Source of the DNA: Lentisphaeria bacterium
Lineage (GTDB): Bacteria; Verrucomicrobiota; Lentisphaeria; Victivallales; Victivallaceae
Reading direction: 5' to 3'
Length of the DNA stretch: 64,000 nt
NCBI GenBank assembly: GCA_017450705.1
Contig: JAFSTC010000018.1
Span: 18,058 to 82,057 of the forward strand
This document shows positions 18,464-27,808 of this stretch, piece after piece (the stretch's first letter is position 1; each line of letters opens with the position of its first letter). Under the pieces are notes generated by a model. It was given only the letters and a program-made list of their open reading frames with translations. It searched no databases and was not told where the DNA came from. The translations under genes and the position numbers were made by a program.

Positions 18464-19762
18464 ATGGCGGAAAAGAAAGTGAAACGCTACGCGCTCTGCG
18501 GGGTCTCGGCGCGGGGGATCCACATGTTCCTCCAGCCCATGTACCGGACTTTTGCCGCGTACGCCCGCCCTGTCGCCCTGCTGGACATCGATCCCCTGCG
18601 CTTCGAGGTCTGCAAAAGCGAGACGCCCGAAAGCGCGGATCTGCCGACGTATCAGCCCTGCGAGTTTGGGAAGATGCTGGAGGAGACCCGGCCCGATGCT
18701 GTCATCGTGGCCGGTGTGGACCGGACGCACGCCGAGTACATCCTTGCCGCGCTGGCTCATGACATCGACGTCATCTCCGAAAAGCCGATGGCCACCACGA
18801 GCGAGGACTGCCGGAAGATCGTCGAAGCCGAAAAAAGATCCCGCGGCAAGGTCGTCTGCACCTTCAATTTCCGCTATCCTCCGGCCCACCGCCGGATGCG
18901 GGAGCTCATCCTCGAGGGCCGGGTCGGGCGCATCACCAACATGGATCTCACGTGGTACGTGGATACGAAGCACGGCTCCAGCTACTTCAACCGCTGGAAC
19001 AGGATGCGGTGCAATTCGGGCGGCCTCTCCATCCACAAGTCCAGTCATCACTTCGACCTCGTCAACTGGCTCTGCGGCGGGAGCCCCGAGAGCGTTCACG
19101 CCTTCGGCGGCCGGTATTATTACGGGGCCGACAGTCCCTACAACCCCAGTCCCAAGGCGGGGCGGGTCTGCGAGACCTGCGAAGAGCGGCTCAAATGCGC
19201 CTATTTCCGCCGCTGGGCCACCCGGCAGGACGCCATCGAGGTCCCCGACGATCACATCGGTTCCTTCACCGTGGGCCGGAAAAACCAGTACACCGATTAC
19301 CGTCCCGACCGCTGCATCTTCGATCCCGAGATCGACATCGAGGACACCTACATCGCCAATGTCCGCTACGCCGACGGGGCTCTGCTCAATTATTCCTGCA
19401 ATTTCTCCATGCCTTTCGAGGGCTACCGTCTGGCCGTCAACGGCACGAAGGGACGGCTGGAGACTCAGGAGTGGCACGCCCCCGCGAGAACGCCGTTTCC
19501 CGTCGAGGAGCAGCAGTACATCGACTATTTCCCGCTGTTCGGCTCGAGAGAACGCCTCTGGTCCGTTCCCGGCACGGGCAGTCACAACGGCGGCGATCCG
19601 CTGATCCGCGAGGATCTTTTCATCGGCCCCGATCCCGACCGGCCGTACAAAATCCTTTCGGGAGCGCTGGAGGCCTGGTACTCCGTCGCCGTCGGCGAGG
19701 CCGTGTGGCGTTCCATCAAAGAGGAGCGGATCGTCAGACTGGACTTTTCCGCGGCGGATTGA
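18464..19762 (+). CDS. Gfo/Idh/MocA-family oxidoreductase with a Cys cluster
   Basis: A 432-aa NAD(P)-dependent sugar oxidoreductase-type protein. The N-terminal Rossmann part starts YALCGVSARG, an altered GxGxxG, and the EKPMATT motif carries the conserved catalytic-pocket lysine. The C-terminal alpha/beta domain contains HKSSHHFDLVNWLCGG. An insert near residue 235 has C-x2-C-x5-C (CETCEERLKC), also seen in the Gfo/Idh gene of the nag operon. The start at 18464 lies just past the pseudopilin stop. It probably oxidises or epimerises a sugar released by the neighbouring secreted enzymes; the sugar is unknown. Confidence 0.88.
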   Translation: MAEKKVKRYALCGVSARGIHMFLQPMYRTFAAYARPVALLDIDPLRFEVCKSETPESADLPTYQPCEFGKMLEETRPDAVIVAGVDRTHAEYILAALAHDIDVISEKPMATTSEDCRKIVEAEKRSRGKVVCTFNFRYPPAHRRMRELILEGRVGRITNMDLTWYVDTKHGSSYFNRWNRMRCNSGGLSIHKSSHHFDLVNWLCGGSPESVHAFGGRYYYGADSPYNPSPKAGRVCETCEERLKCAYFRRWATRQDAIEVPDDHIGSFTVGRKNQYTDYRPDRCIFDPEIDIEDTYIANVRYADGALLNYSCNFSMPFEGYRLAVNGTKGRLETQEWHAPARTPFPVEEQQYIDYFPLFGSRERLWSVPGTGSHNGGDPLIREDLFIGPDPDRPYKILSGALEAWYSVAVGEAVWRSIKEERIVRLDFSAAD

Positions 19763-19796
19763 AAAACTGCCGCCCGCCGGCGCTTTTGCGGAGAAC

Positions 19797-19824
19797 TTGA
19801 AAAGTCTCCGAAGGGTGCTATGTT
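19797..19824 (+). promoter_or_regulatory. Promoter for the YetA/PL26-like gene
   Basis: TTGAAA (19797-19802), 16 nt, TATGTT (19819-19824). It gives a leader of about 70 nt, so this giant can be transcribed separately from the upstream operon. Confidence 0.55.
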
Positions 19825-19898
19825 AAGGGGGAAGTCGTTTTCCCGGTGCCCGAGGGAACCGGGATCATTCATGGGGCAGCTGGGAGAAGGGGGTTTTC

Positions 19899-22800
19899 AT
19901 GGGCAGGTTTTCCGTCGTCGGCGCGGCTGTTTTCGCCGCGGGACTCACGGCGCTTTTCGCGGCGCCGCCGCATTCATGGGATAAGAAGCCGGACAGTTAT
20001 TTCTGGTACGTCAAAGACAACGTCCGCTATCTGCCGCCGCAGGACCGGGGGTGGTCCTATGAGGACGTCAAAAAGAAGAGCGCCAAAGTCGCGCTGCCGC
20101 GGCCCATTCCCCGCGTGTCCTTCGGGACCGGGTACGAATATCCCGGCTACGGCACGATCGATCAGGCCGAGATCCCCCTCGAACTCCTCGAGGAGTCCGG
20201 TTATCCCCGGAATTTTACCGAAGTCCGCGTGGGGATCCCGTTCCCCCGCTACGGCCTTTACAGTCTCCGCAATCTGTGCGTGAAAAACGCTGCGGGCAGG
20301 GAAGTCCCCGCCCAGTTCGCGGAGCTCTCCCGCTGGCCCGACGGTTCCCTGCGCTTCGTTCTGGCCAGTTTCGGCGCCTACCTCAAAGCCGGTGAAAAGG
20401 CCGTCTGGAAACTGGAGGCCGGCAAAAAAGTCCGCAACACGACTGTCCGGAAAGGCATCCAGGTCGGGGAGAGTGCGGAGAAGGTCGTCGTCGACACGGG
20501 GCTCATCACCGCCGAGATCGGCAAAAAGGATTTCCAGCTGCCGGTCAACCTGACCTGCCGGGGCAAAAAAGCCGGGGCATTCCGGGGGATCACCCTCGTC
20601 CTGCCCGACGGCAAAAAGCTCCGCTCCCAGGGTGCTCCCGAACGCATCGTCGTCGAGGAGCAAGGACCCGAACACGTCACGATCCTGAGCGAGGGCGGCA
20701 TTCTGCCCGGCGGGGAGCACGGCTCCTTCAAGTATCAGGTGCGCATGCGCTTCCGCCGCGGCAGCGCCGTCATCAAAATGGATGTCGCGCTCATCGACGC
20801 CGATCTCGATCGCGAATACTTCGATCTGCGGGAGGCCTACTGCGAGTTCGTGCCGGCCTTCCAGCCCGGCGTCATTTCCGCCGGGATCGCTCCGAAGGAC
20901 GGCGCGAAGAAGGTCTCCATCCACGGGAAGGCGATCCGCCAGATGACGTGGGACACGTTCTATCACAACGCGGCGAAGCGTCAGGGCACGCTGGAGAGCT
21001 GGTTCGCCCTGACCTCCATGGACCGCAAGACCCGGGTCTCCGTCGCCATTTCCGACGCCGCCAAACGCTGGCCCAAGGGACTGAGCATGACAGAGGACGC
21101 TTTCCGCATCGAACTTCTGCCGCCCCTGCCGGACAAAAAGTTCGGCCTTGACTTCCCCCAGCACCTGGCCTACTGCTTCTGCGCGGGCAATCACCGGATG
21201 AAGTGGGGCATGAAATTCAACACGCCGATCCTCGTGGATCTCCTCGGCGGTTCCCTGCCGATCCTCGCCGCCGACGCCGACTTGCCGGTCGTCGCGGTCC
21301 TGCCTCCCGCATGGTATGAAAAGTGCGGCGTCATGCCCGGCGCCAACGCGACCGTGCCCGGCGTGGACCACCGCATCGACGAGATGCTCAAATACAACGA
21401 CCTCGGCGCCGCTTCCGATGTCGAAAGCGGTTATCTCAACTACGGCGACTGGTTCGGCGAACGCCGCCGCAACTGGGGCAACAACGAATACGACACGCCC
21501 TACAGTTATTTCTCGCAGTTCGTCCGCACGGGCAACCGCAAGCTCTTCCGTCTGGGACTTGCCGGAGCGCAGCATCAGGCCGACACCGATATTGCCCACG
21601 CAGCGGTCAATCCCCGGATCCTCGGCGGCATGTCCTATCACGGCATCGGCCACACGGGGAGCGCCGACTACGCCGTCGGCTACTGGAGCCCCACCAATGC
21701 GAGCTTCACCGGGTTCCCCAACAACGGCCACACCTGGGTGCGCGGCATGCTTCACGCCTGGCTGCTGGCCGGCGACGCCCGCTGCATGGACAGCGCTCTG
21801 CTCTGCGGCGAACAGCTCTACCGCCAGTCGTGGATGCAGACGGCCATGGCCAGCGCCCCCCGGGTCACCGGCTGGATGCTGGTCGCCCTCTCCGCGTTGT
21901 ACGAGGCAAAGCCCGATCCCGCGTACATGACCGGCGCGGCCAACCTCTTCGAGACCCAGTTCCGGGAACAGGACTTCGAACATGGCGGCGTCTGGGCCCG
22001 GCGCAAGAAACGCCTCGGCGACGACAAGAAGGGACAGACCACCTTCATGCTCGGTGTCATCGGCATCAGCATGATGCAGTATCACCGCATCTCCGGCGAT
22101 CCCCGCGCCCTCAAGTCCCTGCGGTACATCTGCGACTGGCTGGTCGGCAATTTCCATCCCGGCGAGGTGGGGTACTACTATGACGCCGAGTGGAACCACA
22201 AGGCCCATACCTTCGTCGTCTGCTTTGTCGGCGCCTACACGGGGTCCGTGCTCATGTACACCGCCAACGCCACCGGTGAGAAAAAGTATGTGCAGGTCGC
22301 AGACCAGCTGCTCAAAATGCACCTCTCCCGGGGATTCGGTGTGAAAAAAGACATGTCCATGGCCATGCTCCACCTCAACGAGTGGCTCGGCGAGCGCAAG
22401 ATCTGGGCAGAAAATCACCCCGGCGACGTCTTCACCTATGCGACCGACGCCTGGTACCGCGAGTACATGGCCCGGCAGACCCCCGCGTTTCAGGCCCGCA
22501 GTCAGCAGCCGATCACTTTCCGGCTCACCCTCAAAAAGGATTCCGGCAGCGTGCTCCTCCGGCGGACCCAGCTCAATGTCCGGGAGGCGGAGATCAAACT
22601 GGCCTCTTCCGACGGCAAAGTCCTGTTCGAGACGAAGACAGGGCGGGACGCGAAACTCAACGCGTGGGACATCCCCTTCAAAGGCAAGGCGGGAGACATC
22701 CTCACGCTGACCGTCGCCGACAACGACAACGCCTTCTGGGATCTGCTCCCGAGCGATGATTACTTCGCCGAGGCTTTCCTGTCGCCGCTGTACATCCTGC

Positions 22801-23135
22801 GGCGGCCCAACATCCGGCGGTACTACTTCAGGGTCCCCGCGGGGACGAAGGATTTCACGGTGAAGCTCTTCCCGCGCAACTGCGGTTTCGTCAACGGCCT
22901 CGTCCGCCGTCCAGACGGCAGCACCGCGGGATTTGCCGAGGGGTGCAATTACACCGTCAACGGCAAGTTGCCCTCCGACCCGGACGCGGCGAAGTGGTGG
23001 GTGAAGATCCCCGTTTCTCCGAAGCCGGAGGAGGTGAAGACCGACGCCGTCTGGAGCATCGACTACGCCGCGTGCATCGACGGCGGACTGGCTCTCGAGG
23101 GCGTTCCGCCGTACATTTCCATCGTGCCTCGGTGA
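19899..23135 (+). CDS. Large secreted protein related to YetA / PcRGLX-type rhamnogalacturonan exolyases
   Basis: 1078 aa with a signal peptide (about residues 1-21, cleavage near FAA-PP). The N-terminal third has the RIFT-barrel pattern of the PcRGLX/YetA family: VRVGIPFPRYGL, GREVPAQF and RWPDGSLRFVLASF. A central region (about 400-850) looks like an alpha/alpha toroid, with HTWVRGMLHAWLLAGD, GWMLVALSALYEAKPD and HKAHTFVVCFVGAYTGS. The C-terminus is beta-rich. PL26 members cleave rhamnogalacturonan, so a pectin-type substrate is plausible but not proven. GAAGGGGG precedes the ATG. It lies after the CE7/LamG operon under its own promoter. Confidence 0.7.
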   Translation: MGRFSVVGAAVFAAGLTALFAAPPHSWDKKPDSYFWYVKDNVRYLPPQDRGWSYEDVKKKSAKVALPRPIPRVSFGTGYEYPGYGTIDQAEIPLELLEESGYPRNFTEVRVGIPFPRYGLYSLRNLCVKNAAGREVPAQFAELSRWPDGSLRFVLASFGAYLKAGEKAVWKLEAGKKVRNTTVRKGIQVGESAEKVVVDTGLITAEIGKKDFQLPVNLTCRGKKAGAFRGITLVLPDGKKLRSQGAPERIVVEEQGPEHVTILSEGGILPGGEHGSFKYQVRMRFRRGSAVIKMDVALIDADLDREYFDLREAYCEFVPAFQPGVISAGIAPKDGAKKVSIHGKAIRQMTWDTFYHNAAKRQGTLESWFALTSMDRKTRVSVAISDAAKRWPKGLSMTEDAFRIELLPPLPDKKFGLDFPQHLAYCFCAGNHRMKWGMKFNTPILVDLLGGSLPILAADADLPVVAVLPPAWYEKCGVMPGANATVPGVDHRIDEMLKYNDLGAASDVESGYLNYGDWFGERRRNWGNNEYDTPYSYFSQFVRTGNRKLFRLGLAGAQHQADTDIAHAAVNPRILGGMSYHGIGHTGSADYAVGYWSPTNASFTGFPNNGHTWVRGMLHAWLLAGDARCMDSALLCGEQLYRQSWMQTAMASAPRVTGWMLVALSALYEAKPDPAYMTGAANLFETQFREQDFEHGGVWARRKKRLGDDKKGQTTFMLGVIGISMMQYHRISGDPRALKSLRYICDWLVGNFHPGEVGYYYDAEWNHKAHTFVVCFVGAYTGSVLMYTANATGEKKYVQVADQLLKMHLSRGFGVKKDMSMAMLHLNEWLGERKIWAENHPGDVFTYATDAWYREYMARQTPAFQARSQQPITFRLTLKKDSGSVLLRRTQLNVREAEIKLASSDGKVLFETKTGRDAKLNAWDIPFKGKAGDILTLTVADNDNAFWDLLPSDDYFAEAFLSPLYILRRPNIRRYYFRVPAGTKDFTVKLFPRNCGFVNGLVRRPDGSTAGFAEGCNYTVNGKLPSDPDAAKWWVKIPVSPKPEEVKTDAVWSIDYAACIDGGLALEGVPPYISIVPR

Positions 23136-23166
23136 CGGCGTCGGCGTTTCCGCCCGGGGAGGACTT

Positions 23167-24024
23167 GTGAAAATACGGGTGATAACGGGACCCACCGCCT
23201 CCGGCAAGAGCGCTCTGGCCCTGAAGGAGGCGGAGCAGCTCGGCGGCGAGATCGTCTCCGCCGACTCCATGCAGCTGTACCGGGGCCTTGAGATCGGAAC
23301 GGCTCAGCCCACGGCCGAAGAGCGCGGACGGGTGCCCCATCATCTTATCGGTATCTGGGATTTTTCCGTCCGGGCCGAGGTCTTCACCTACTGCCGTCTT
23401 GCGGAACAGGCGATCCGTGAGATCCGGGGCAGGGGGCACGTTCCCGTGGTCGTCGGCGGGACGGGGTTTTATTTGAAAGCCCTCTTCGGCGGATTGGACG
23501 ATCTGCCCGCCGATCCCGCCCTGCGGAGCGAATTGGACGCCCGCTACGATTCCGAGGCGGGGGAGATCGAACTTTGCGCCCGTATGGCGGAACTCGACCC
23601 CTGTGCGCTGGCACGTTGGAAGAACTGCCGCCGCCGCCTCATCCGGGCGCTTGAGGTGAAACTGCTTTCGGGCAAGTCCATCCTCGAACTGCAGTCGGGC
23701 CGTCCGGAAAAGTGCCGCTATCCCGAGGTGGAGACGACCATCCTCATGCCGGAACCCGGAGAACTCAAGACGCGGATCTCCCGCCGCTGCGACGCCATGT
23801 TTGCCGCGGGCTGGCTGGAGGAGGCGCGGCAGGCCATTGCCGACGGACTGCTTGCGTCTCCCACGGCGCATCAGGCGCTGGGGTATGCCCTCATCGCCCG
23901 GTTTTTCGCGGGGGAATTTGATTTCGACGCCCTCCGGGAACGGATCAAAACAGCCACGTGGCAGTTTGCCCGGCGGCAGAGGACTTTTTTCAGACATCAG
24001 CTGGATTTTCTCGGGAGGAAGTGA
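23167..24024 (+). CDS. miaA: tRNA dimethylallyltransferase
   Basis: A 285-aa enzyme that adds the isopentenyl group to A37 of tRNAs reading U-starting codons. The P-loop GPTASGKS lies at residues 8-15, followed by VSADSMQLYRGLEIGTAQP, the DSxQ substrate-binding motif, and GGTGFYLKAL. The C-terminal part is shorter than in E. coli MiaA but still has RQRTFFRHQ. The start codon is GTG at 23167, preceded by GGGAGGA. It is a housekeeping gene lodged between carbohydrate genes, 31 nt after the YetA-like gene. Confidence 0.95.
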   Translation: MKIRVITGPTASGKSALALKEAEQLGGEIVSADSMQLYRGLEIGTAQPTAEERGRVPHHLIGIWDFSVRAEVFTYCRLAEQAIREIRGRGHVPVVVGGTGFYLKALFGGLDDLPADPALRSELDARYDSEAGEIELCARMAELDPCALARWKNCRRRLIRALEVKLLSGKSILELQSGRPEKCRYPEVETTILMPEPGELKTRISRRCDAMFAAGWLEEARQAIADGLLASPTAHQALGYALIARFFAGEFDFDALRERIKTATWQFARRQRTFFRHQLDFLGRK

Positions 24025-24078
24025 TTTTTTCCCGCTTTTCCCGTTGCTTTTTACATTATCCTGCGAGGGAGGAACATC

Positions 24079-24882
24079 ATGAAGATACCGGAGCTGCGCC
24101 AGGGTGACGTCCGGCTGTGTTACTGGGGATACGCCGAGGGCAGGGACCGCGTCCCGCCCCATGCACACGACTTCTGGCAGGCGGAGTTCACACTCTCCGG
24201 ACGCTGTCTGATGCACACGGATCAGGGGGATTTCACGCTTCAGGATCACGATCTGATCATCCTGGCCCCCGGTGTGAGGCATTCGCTGGTCTATCTCGAT
24301 CCCTATTTGTGTTACACGTGCAAATTCCACGCCGAACTGCCGGATCTGCCCCGGGTTGTCCACCGGCCGGGGAGTCCTTTCACCCGCGGCGTGATCCAGG
24401 CGGCGAAAGTGATCCTCGAGACCACTTTCCCGGCCCGTTTTTTCGGTGTGCCCGAGGGCGCCATCATTTTGCCCCAGGACCGGTATCAGATCCTGATGGA
24501 GCATTTTCTCTCGGGCGTGCTGGCCGCTTTCCGTCAGGAGCGGTACGGCAGTTCCCCCCTGCTGGAGCGTTTCTATCAGGAGCAGGAACAGCGGGGACGG
24601 CCCTTCTTTTCGGTGGCCGAGGCGGCCGAGGCCTGCGGTTACTCCCGCAACCACTTTTCCCTTCTGATCCGGCGGGGGACGGGGATGTGCGCCAAGGATT
24701 TTCTCAACCGGCTCCGGCTGGAAAGCGCCCGGCAGTATCTGCGTTACTCCGACCGGAGCATCGTCTCCATCGCCGCCCTGCTGGGATTTTCGTCGCAGTT
24801 CCACTTCTCCGACTTCTTCAAACGCATGACCGGCGTTTCGCCCCTCCGCTACCGCAAGGGAAAATCGGGCAAAAACGGATAA
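24079..24882 (+). CDS. AraC-family transcriptional regulator
   Basis: 267 aa. The N-terminal cupin-like sensor includes PPHAHDFWQAEFTLSG and the LAPGVRHSLVYLDP segment typical of AraC sugar sensors. The C-terminal double helix-turn-helix (about 175-262) includes FSVAEAAEACGYSRNHFSLLIRR across two turns and the second HTH FSSQFHFSDFFKRMTG with the SPLRYR ending. GGGAGG precedes the ATG. It stands immediately upstream of, and on the same strand as, the hydrolase-Gfo/Idh-M55 operon starting at 24966, its most likely target. Confidence 0.92.
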   Translation: MKIPELRQGDVRLCYWGYAEGRDRVPPHAHDFWQAEFTLSGRCLMHTDQGDFTLQDHDLIILAPGVRHSLVYLDPYLCYTCKFHAELPDLPRVVHRPGSPFTRGVIQAAKVILETTFPARFFGVPEGAIILPQDRYQILMEHFLSGVLAAFRQERYGSSPLLERFYQEQEQRGRPFFSVAEAAEACGYSRNHFSLLIRRGTGMCAKDFLNRLRLESARQYLRYSDRSIVSIAALLGFSSQFHFSDFFKRMTGVSPLRYRKGKSGKNG

Positions 24883-24965
24883 TTTCGTGCTTTTACAGAT
24901 GGTTTTTTCAGAAAAAAACGTATATATTACCTGAAGACTCAAGAGAATCGCAGAAAGGACGGAAA

Positions 24966-25766
24966 ATGGATCGCTGCTTTACGTCATATTATCTGGATAC
25001 GCCGCTGGTCAAGGGGCGGGTGTTCGATGTTTTCGAGGCGGAGGGGCCGCTGCGCGACGCCGCCGTGTTTTTCGTGCACGGCGGCGGCTGGACCGGCGGG
25101 ACCCGCGTGATCTTCCACAAGATCATGGAGGCGCTGAACAAGAGGGGATACCTGACCGCTTCGACCGATTACCGGCTGGGCGGCGTCTCTGCGCTGGATC
25201 AGCTGAAGGATGTCCGGGAGGCCTACGACCGCTTCGTCACCTTGCTCAAACGGCGGAACCGGCCCCTCAAAATTTTCGTTCACGGCAGTTCCGCCGGGGC
25301 GCACCTGGCCTCTTTGCTCCTCTGCGCCGATCCGGGGGAATGCGGGGAAAAATGCGAACTTGAAAACGAGTGGGTGAAGCCTGCGGGGGGAACGCTTCAG
25401 GCGACGCCCTCCGACTTTCTGCACCGCGAGTGGATGATGCCCCAGATGTGGTCCACGATGCAGTCCGTCGCGGGCGTCCCGTACGACCGGGATCCCGGGC
25501 TGTACGAACGGCTGTCGCTCTCGCACTATATCCGGCGCGGCAATCCGCCGCTGTTCTTCCTCGAGGCGGAACTCGAGTATCTGTTCCTTTCGGAATATAC
25601 CCTCGAGATCGTGAAAAAACACCGGGAGCTGGGGATCCCCTCCCACTGGAAGGTGTACGAAAAAATGGAACACGGCTTTTTCTACGAACTGGTCAGAAAA
25701 GCCCAGCTGGAGGCCTTCGAAGACGTCTGCGCGTTTTACGAAGGCGATTTGAAAACAACCCTTTAA
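24966..25766 (+). CDS. Alpha/beta hydrolase (esterase/lipase, HGGG family)
   Basis: 266 aa, cytoplasmic (no signal). The oxyanion-hole motif HGGGW (about residues 38-42) follows FFV, and the nucleophile elbow is HGSSAGAHLASLL. The C-terminal EHGF segment supplies the likely catalytic histidine. It resembles BD-FAE/hormone-sensitive-lipase-type esterases that act on short acyl esters or feruloyl/acetyl sugars. The start at 24966 has AAAGGACGG upstream and a TATATT at 24923-24928 that may be the -10 of this operon. It is the first of five closely spaced genes. Confidence 0.82.
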   Translation: MDRCFTSYYLDTPLVKGRVFDVFEAEGPLRDAAVFFVHGGGWTGGTRVIFHKIMEALNKRGYLTASTDYRLGGVSALDQLKDVREAYDRFVTLLKRRNRPLKIFVHGSSAGAHLASLLLCADPGECGEKCELENEWVKPAGGTLQATPSDFLHREWMMPQMWSTMQSVAGVPYDRDPGLYERLSLSHYIRRGNPPLFFLEAELEYLFLSEYTLEIVKKHRELGIPSHWKVYEKMEHGFFYELVRKAQLEAFEDVCAFYEGDLKTTL

Positions 25767-25788
25767 CTGCATAAGGAAGATATTCTCT

Positions 25789-26958
25789 ATGAAGACAGAC
25801 AGACTCGTCGCGGCCCAGATCGGCTGCGGAAAATTCGCCTGGCAGCAGGACTTGAAAAACCTCTCCACCCGGTCCGACGTGATGCTGAAGTGGGTGTGCG
25901 ACGTGGATCCCGACGCCGCCCGGCGCGCCGCCGAACACTTCAAGGCGCCCTGTCAGACGACGGATTTCATGGAGATCATGAAGGATCCCGAGGTCGATTT
26001 CATCAAGATCGCCACCTCCCACGAGGTGCATCTGCCGATCATCGAGGCCGCCGCCCGGGCCGGGAAGCACATCTTCTGCGAAAAACCCATGGCGATGACC
26101 AACGAGGAGGGCTGGAAGATCATCAGCGCCGTCCGCCGGGGGGGCGTCAAGATATGCGTCGATCTCAACCGCCGCATGTCCCCCGCCATACAGGCCTTGC
26201 GCCGTCAGTGGCTCGCCCAGGCCGCCGATCCGAAACATCAGGCCTGGCGCTACATCGAAAAACAGCGGGAGCCTCTGCCCGAGGAAAATCTGCCCCATCT
26301 GCTGATCCGCATTCAGGACGAAAGCTCCTCCTATGGCCTCGGCCATCTCAATCCGCTTTCCGGCGGCGGCGAGATCATCGGCGAAAGCGTTCACTGGCTG
26401 GATCTCGCCTGCTGGTTTTTTGCGCCGCAGCTGCCCTGCGAGATCACCGCATGGGGCTCCTCCCGGCTCTCCCACGGCATCTTTCTGCGGTTCGACCGCG
26501 GCGCCGGCATGACGCTGGATTTCTCCTGCACCGGGACCTTCGATTTTCCGAAGGAACTTTACGAGGTCACCGACAACGCCGCGCTGTTCCGCTCCCACGG
26601 TTTTGTCGAAAACACCTATTACGGAATCCCCGGCCTGGAGCCGGAATACTTCCCGCTCCAGAGCGATCCCTATCCGGAAATGGGGCAGGGCGTCGATGCC
26701 CTTATGCGCCGGTACCTGACCCGGGTGCAGGGCTGCACCAACGCCAAGAAGCTGGAGACCACCGTGCCGATGATCGTGGACAAGGGCCACATTCACATGC
26801 TCAATGCATTTCTTGACGCCATCCGCAAGGATTTGCCGTCGCCCTGCGACGAACTGGCCGGATTCCGGGCGACCTATCTTGCCCAGCGGGCCATCGAGGC
26901 GCTGGAATCCAAGAGCACGCTGCCCATCCCCATCGAAAAGATAACTCCCTGCATCTGA
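25789..26958 (+). CDS. Gfo/Idh/MocA-family oxidoreductase
   Basis: 389 aa. The Rossmann start AAQIGCGKFAWQQDL (GxGxxA variant) is followed by CDVDPDAARRAAEHF, and the EKPMAMT motif holds the conserved lysine near residue 98. In the C-terminal domain GGGEIIGESVHWLDLACW is the usual substrate-side segment. It has no Cys cluster. The gene is 22 nt after the esterase and 13 nt before the M55 peptidase gene, so it is co-transcribed. Substrate is probably a sugar, inositol or sugar-acid; nothing here is specific. Confidence 0.88.
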   Translation: MKTDRLVAAQIGCGKFAWQQDLKNLSTRSDVMLKWVCDVDPDAARRAAEHFKAPCQTTDFMEIMKDPEVDFIKIATSHEVHLPIIEAAARAGKHIFCEKPMAMTNEEGWKIISAVRRGGVKICVDLNRRMSPAIQALRRQWLAQAADPKHQAWRYIEKQREPLPEENLPHLLIRIQDESSSYGLGHLNPLSGGGEIIGESVHWLDLACWFFAPQLPCEITAWGSSRLSHGIFLRFDRGAGMTLDFSCTGTFDFPKELYEVTDNAALFRSHGFVENTYYGIPGLEPEYFPLQSDPYPEMGQGVDALMRRYLTRVQGCTNAKKLETTVPMIVDKGHIHMLNAFLDAIRKDLPSPCDELAGFRATYLAQRAIEALESKSTLPIPIEKITPCI

Positions 26959-26971
26959 GGCGAGACAGACG

Positions 26972-27805
26972 GTGAAAGTCTATATCCAAACCGACATCGA
27001 GGGCGTCGCAGGGTTCTGTTTTTTCGAGGACCGCGCGAACGGTTCCTCCGAAAATATCGAACATCGCATGCGCATGCGCCGTCTGCTGACGCACGAGGTC
27101 GACGCGGCGGTGAAGGCTTCCTTTGCCGCCGGAGCCGACGAGGTGCTGGTCAACGACAGCCACGGTTCGGGCTACAACATCCTCTTCGAGGAGCTCGATC
27201 CCCGCTGCCGGATCATTCACGGACGCAACTGCTCCGGACCCCACTGGCTGCCTCTGCTGGAAGGAAGCGACGCGCTGGTGCTCATCGGCATGCACGCCAT
27301 GGGCGGCACGCCCGTCTCCATCACGCCCCACAGCCTGTGGAAGATCGACGGCGGGCGGATCTGTCTCGGCGAGGGCACCATGGCCGCCGCCATCGCGGGC
27401 GATCTCGGGATCCCGACCGTCTTCGTTTCGGGCGACGACAAGGTCACGGCCGAATTCCGGGAAAAGATCCCCGCCGTCGAGGCGCTGGCCGTCAAGCAGG
27501 CCCTGTCGCCTTATCAGGCCTGTTCGCTGATCCCTTCAAAAGCGTGCGAGCTCATCGGGCAGGGCGTCCGCCGCGCACTGGAGCGCCGGGGGGAGATCGC
27601 CCCCTATGTGATCCCCGGTCCGGTGACGCTTTCGCTGTTCGATTCCGACGGACATGTTCCGCCGCTGCGGGAGATCATGCCCCCCGTCACGGCCGGGACC
27701 GTCGGAGAGGCCTTTCTTGAATATGAAAAAAAGATGCCGTGGACCACGTTCGATCTGCGGGATCCCGACGGTTTCGTTTATCCGGGACCCGCTGCGGGGA
27801 GGTGA
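26972..27805 (+). CDS. M55-family D-aminopeptidase (DppA-like)
   Basis: A 277-aa zinc peptidase of the DppA family, which releases D-amino acids such as D-Ala from D-Ala-D-Ala or D-Ala-Gly-Gly. The zinc ligands D8 and E10 are in QTDIEG; N61-D62-S63-H64-G65 and H108 in GMHAMGG are also conserved. GTG is the start codon; an ATG alternative is absent at the family N-terminus. It lies 3 nt before the enolase-superfamily gene. Pairing a D-aminopeptidase with an epimerase-like enzyme recalls murein-peptide recycling; here Gfo/Idh enzymes flank it. Confidence 0.9.
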   Translation: MKVYIQTDIEGVAGFCFFEDRANGSSENIEHRMRMRRLLTHEVDAAVKASFAAGADEVLVNDSHGSGYNILFEELDPRCRIIHGRNCSGPHWLPLLEGSDALVLIGMHAMGGTPVSITPHSLWKIDGGRICLGEGTMAAAIAGDLGIPTVFVSGDDKVTAEFREKIPAVEALAVKQALSPYQACSLIPSKACELIGQGVRRALERRGEIAPYVIPGPVTLSLFDSDGHVPPLREIMPPVTAGTVGEAFLEYEKKMPWTTFDLRDPDGFVYPGPAAGR

Positions 27806-27808
27806 CAG

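Noticed and set aside
19974..23270. A 1098-codon minus-strand open frame
   Set aside because: Mirror frame of the YetA/PL26-like gene, which has a signal peptide, promoter and family motifs; the minus product is low-complexity and unrecognisable.
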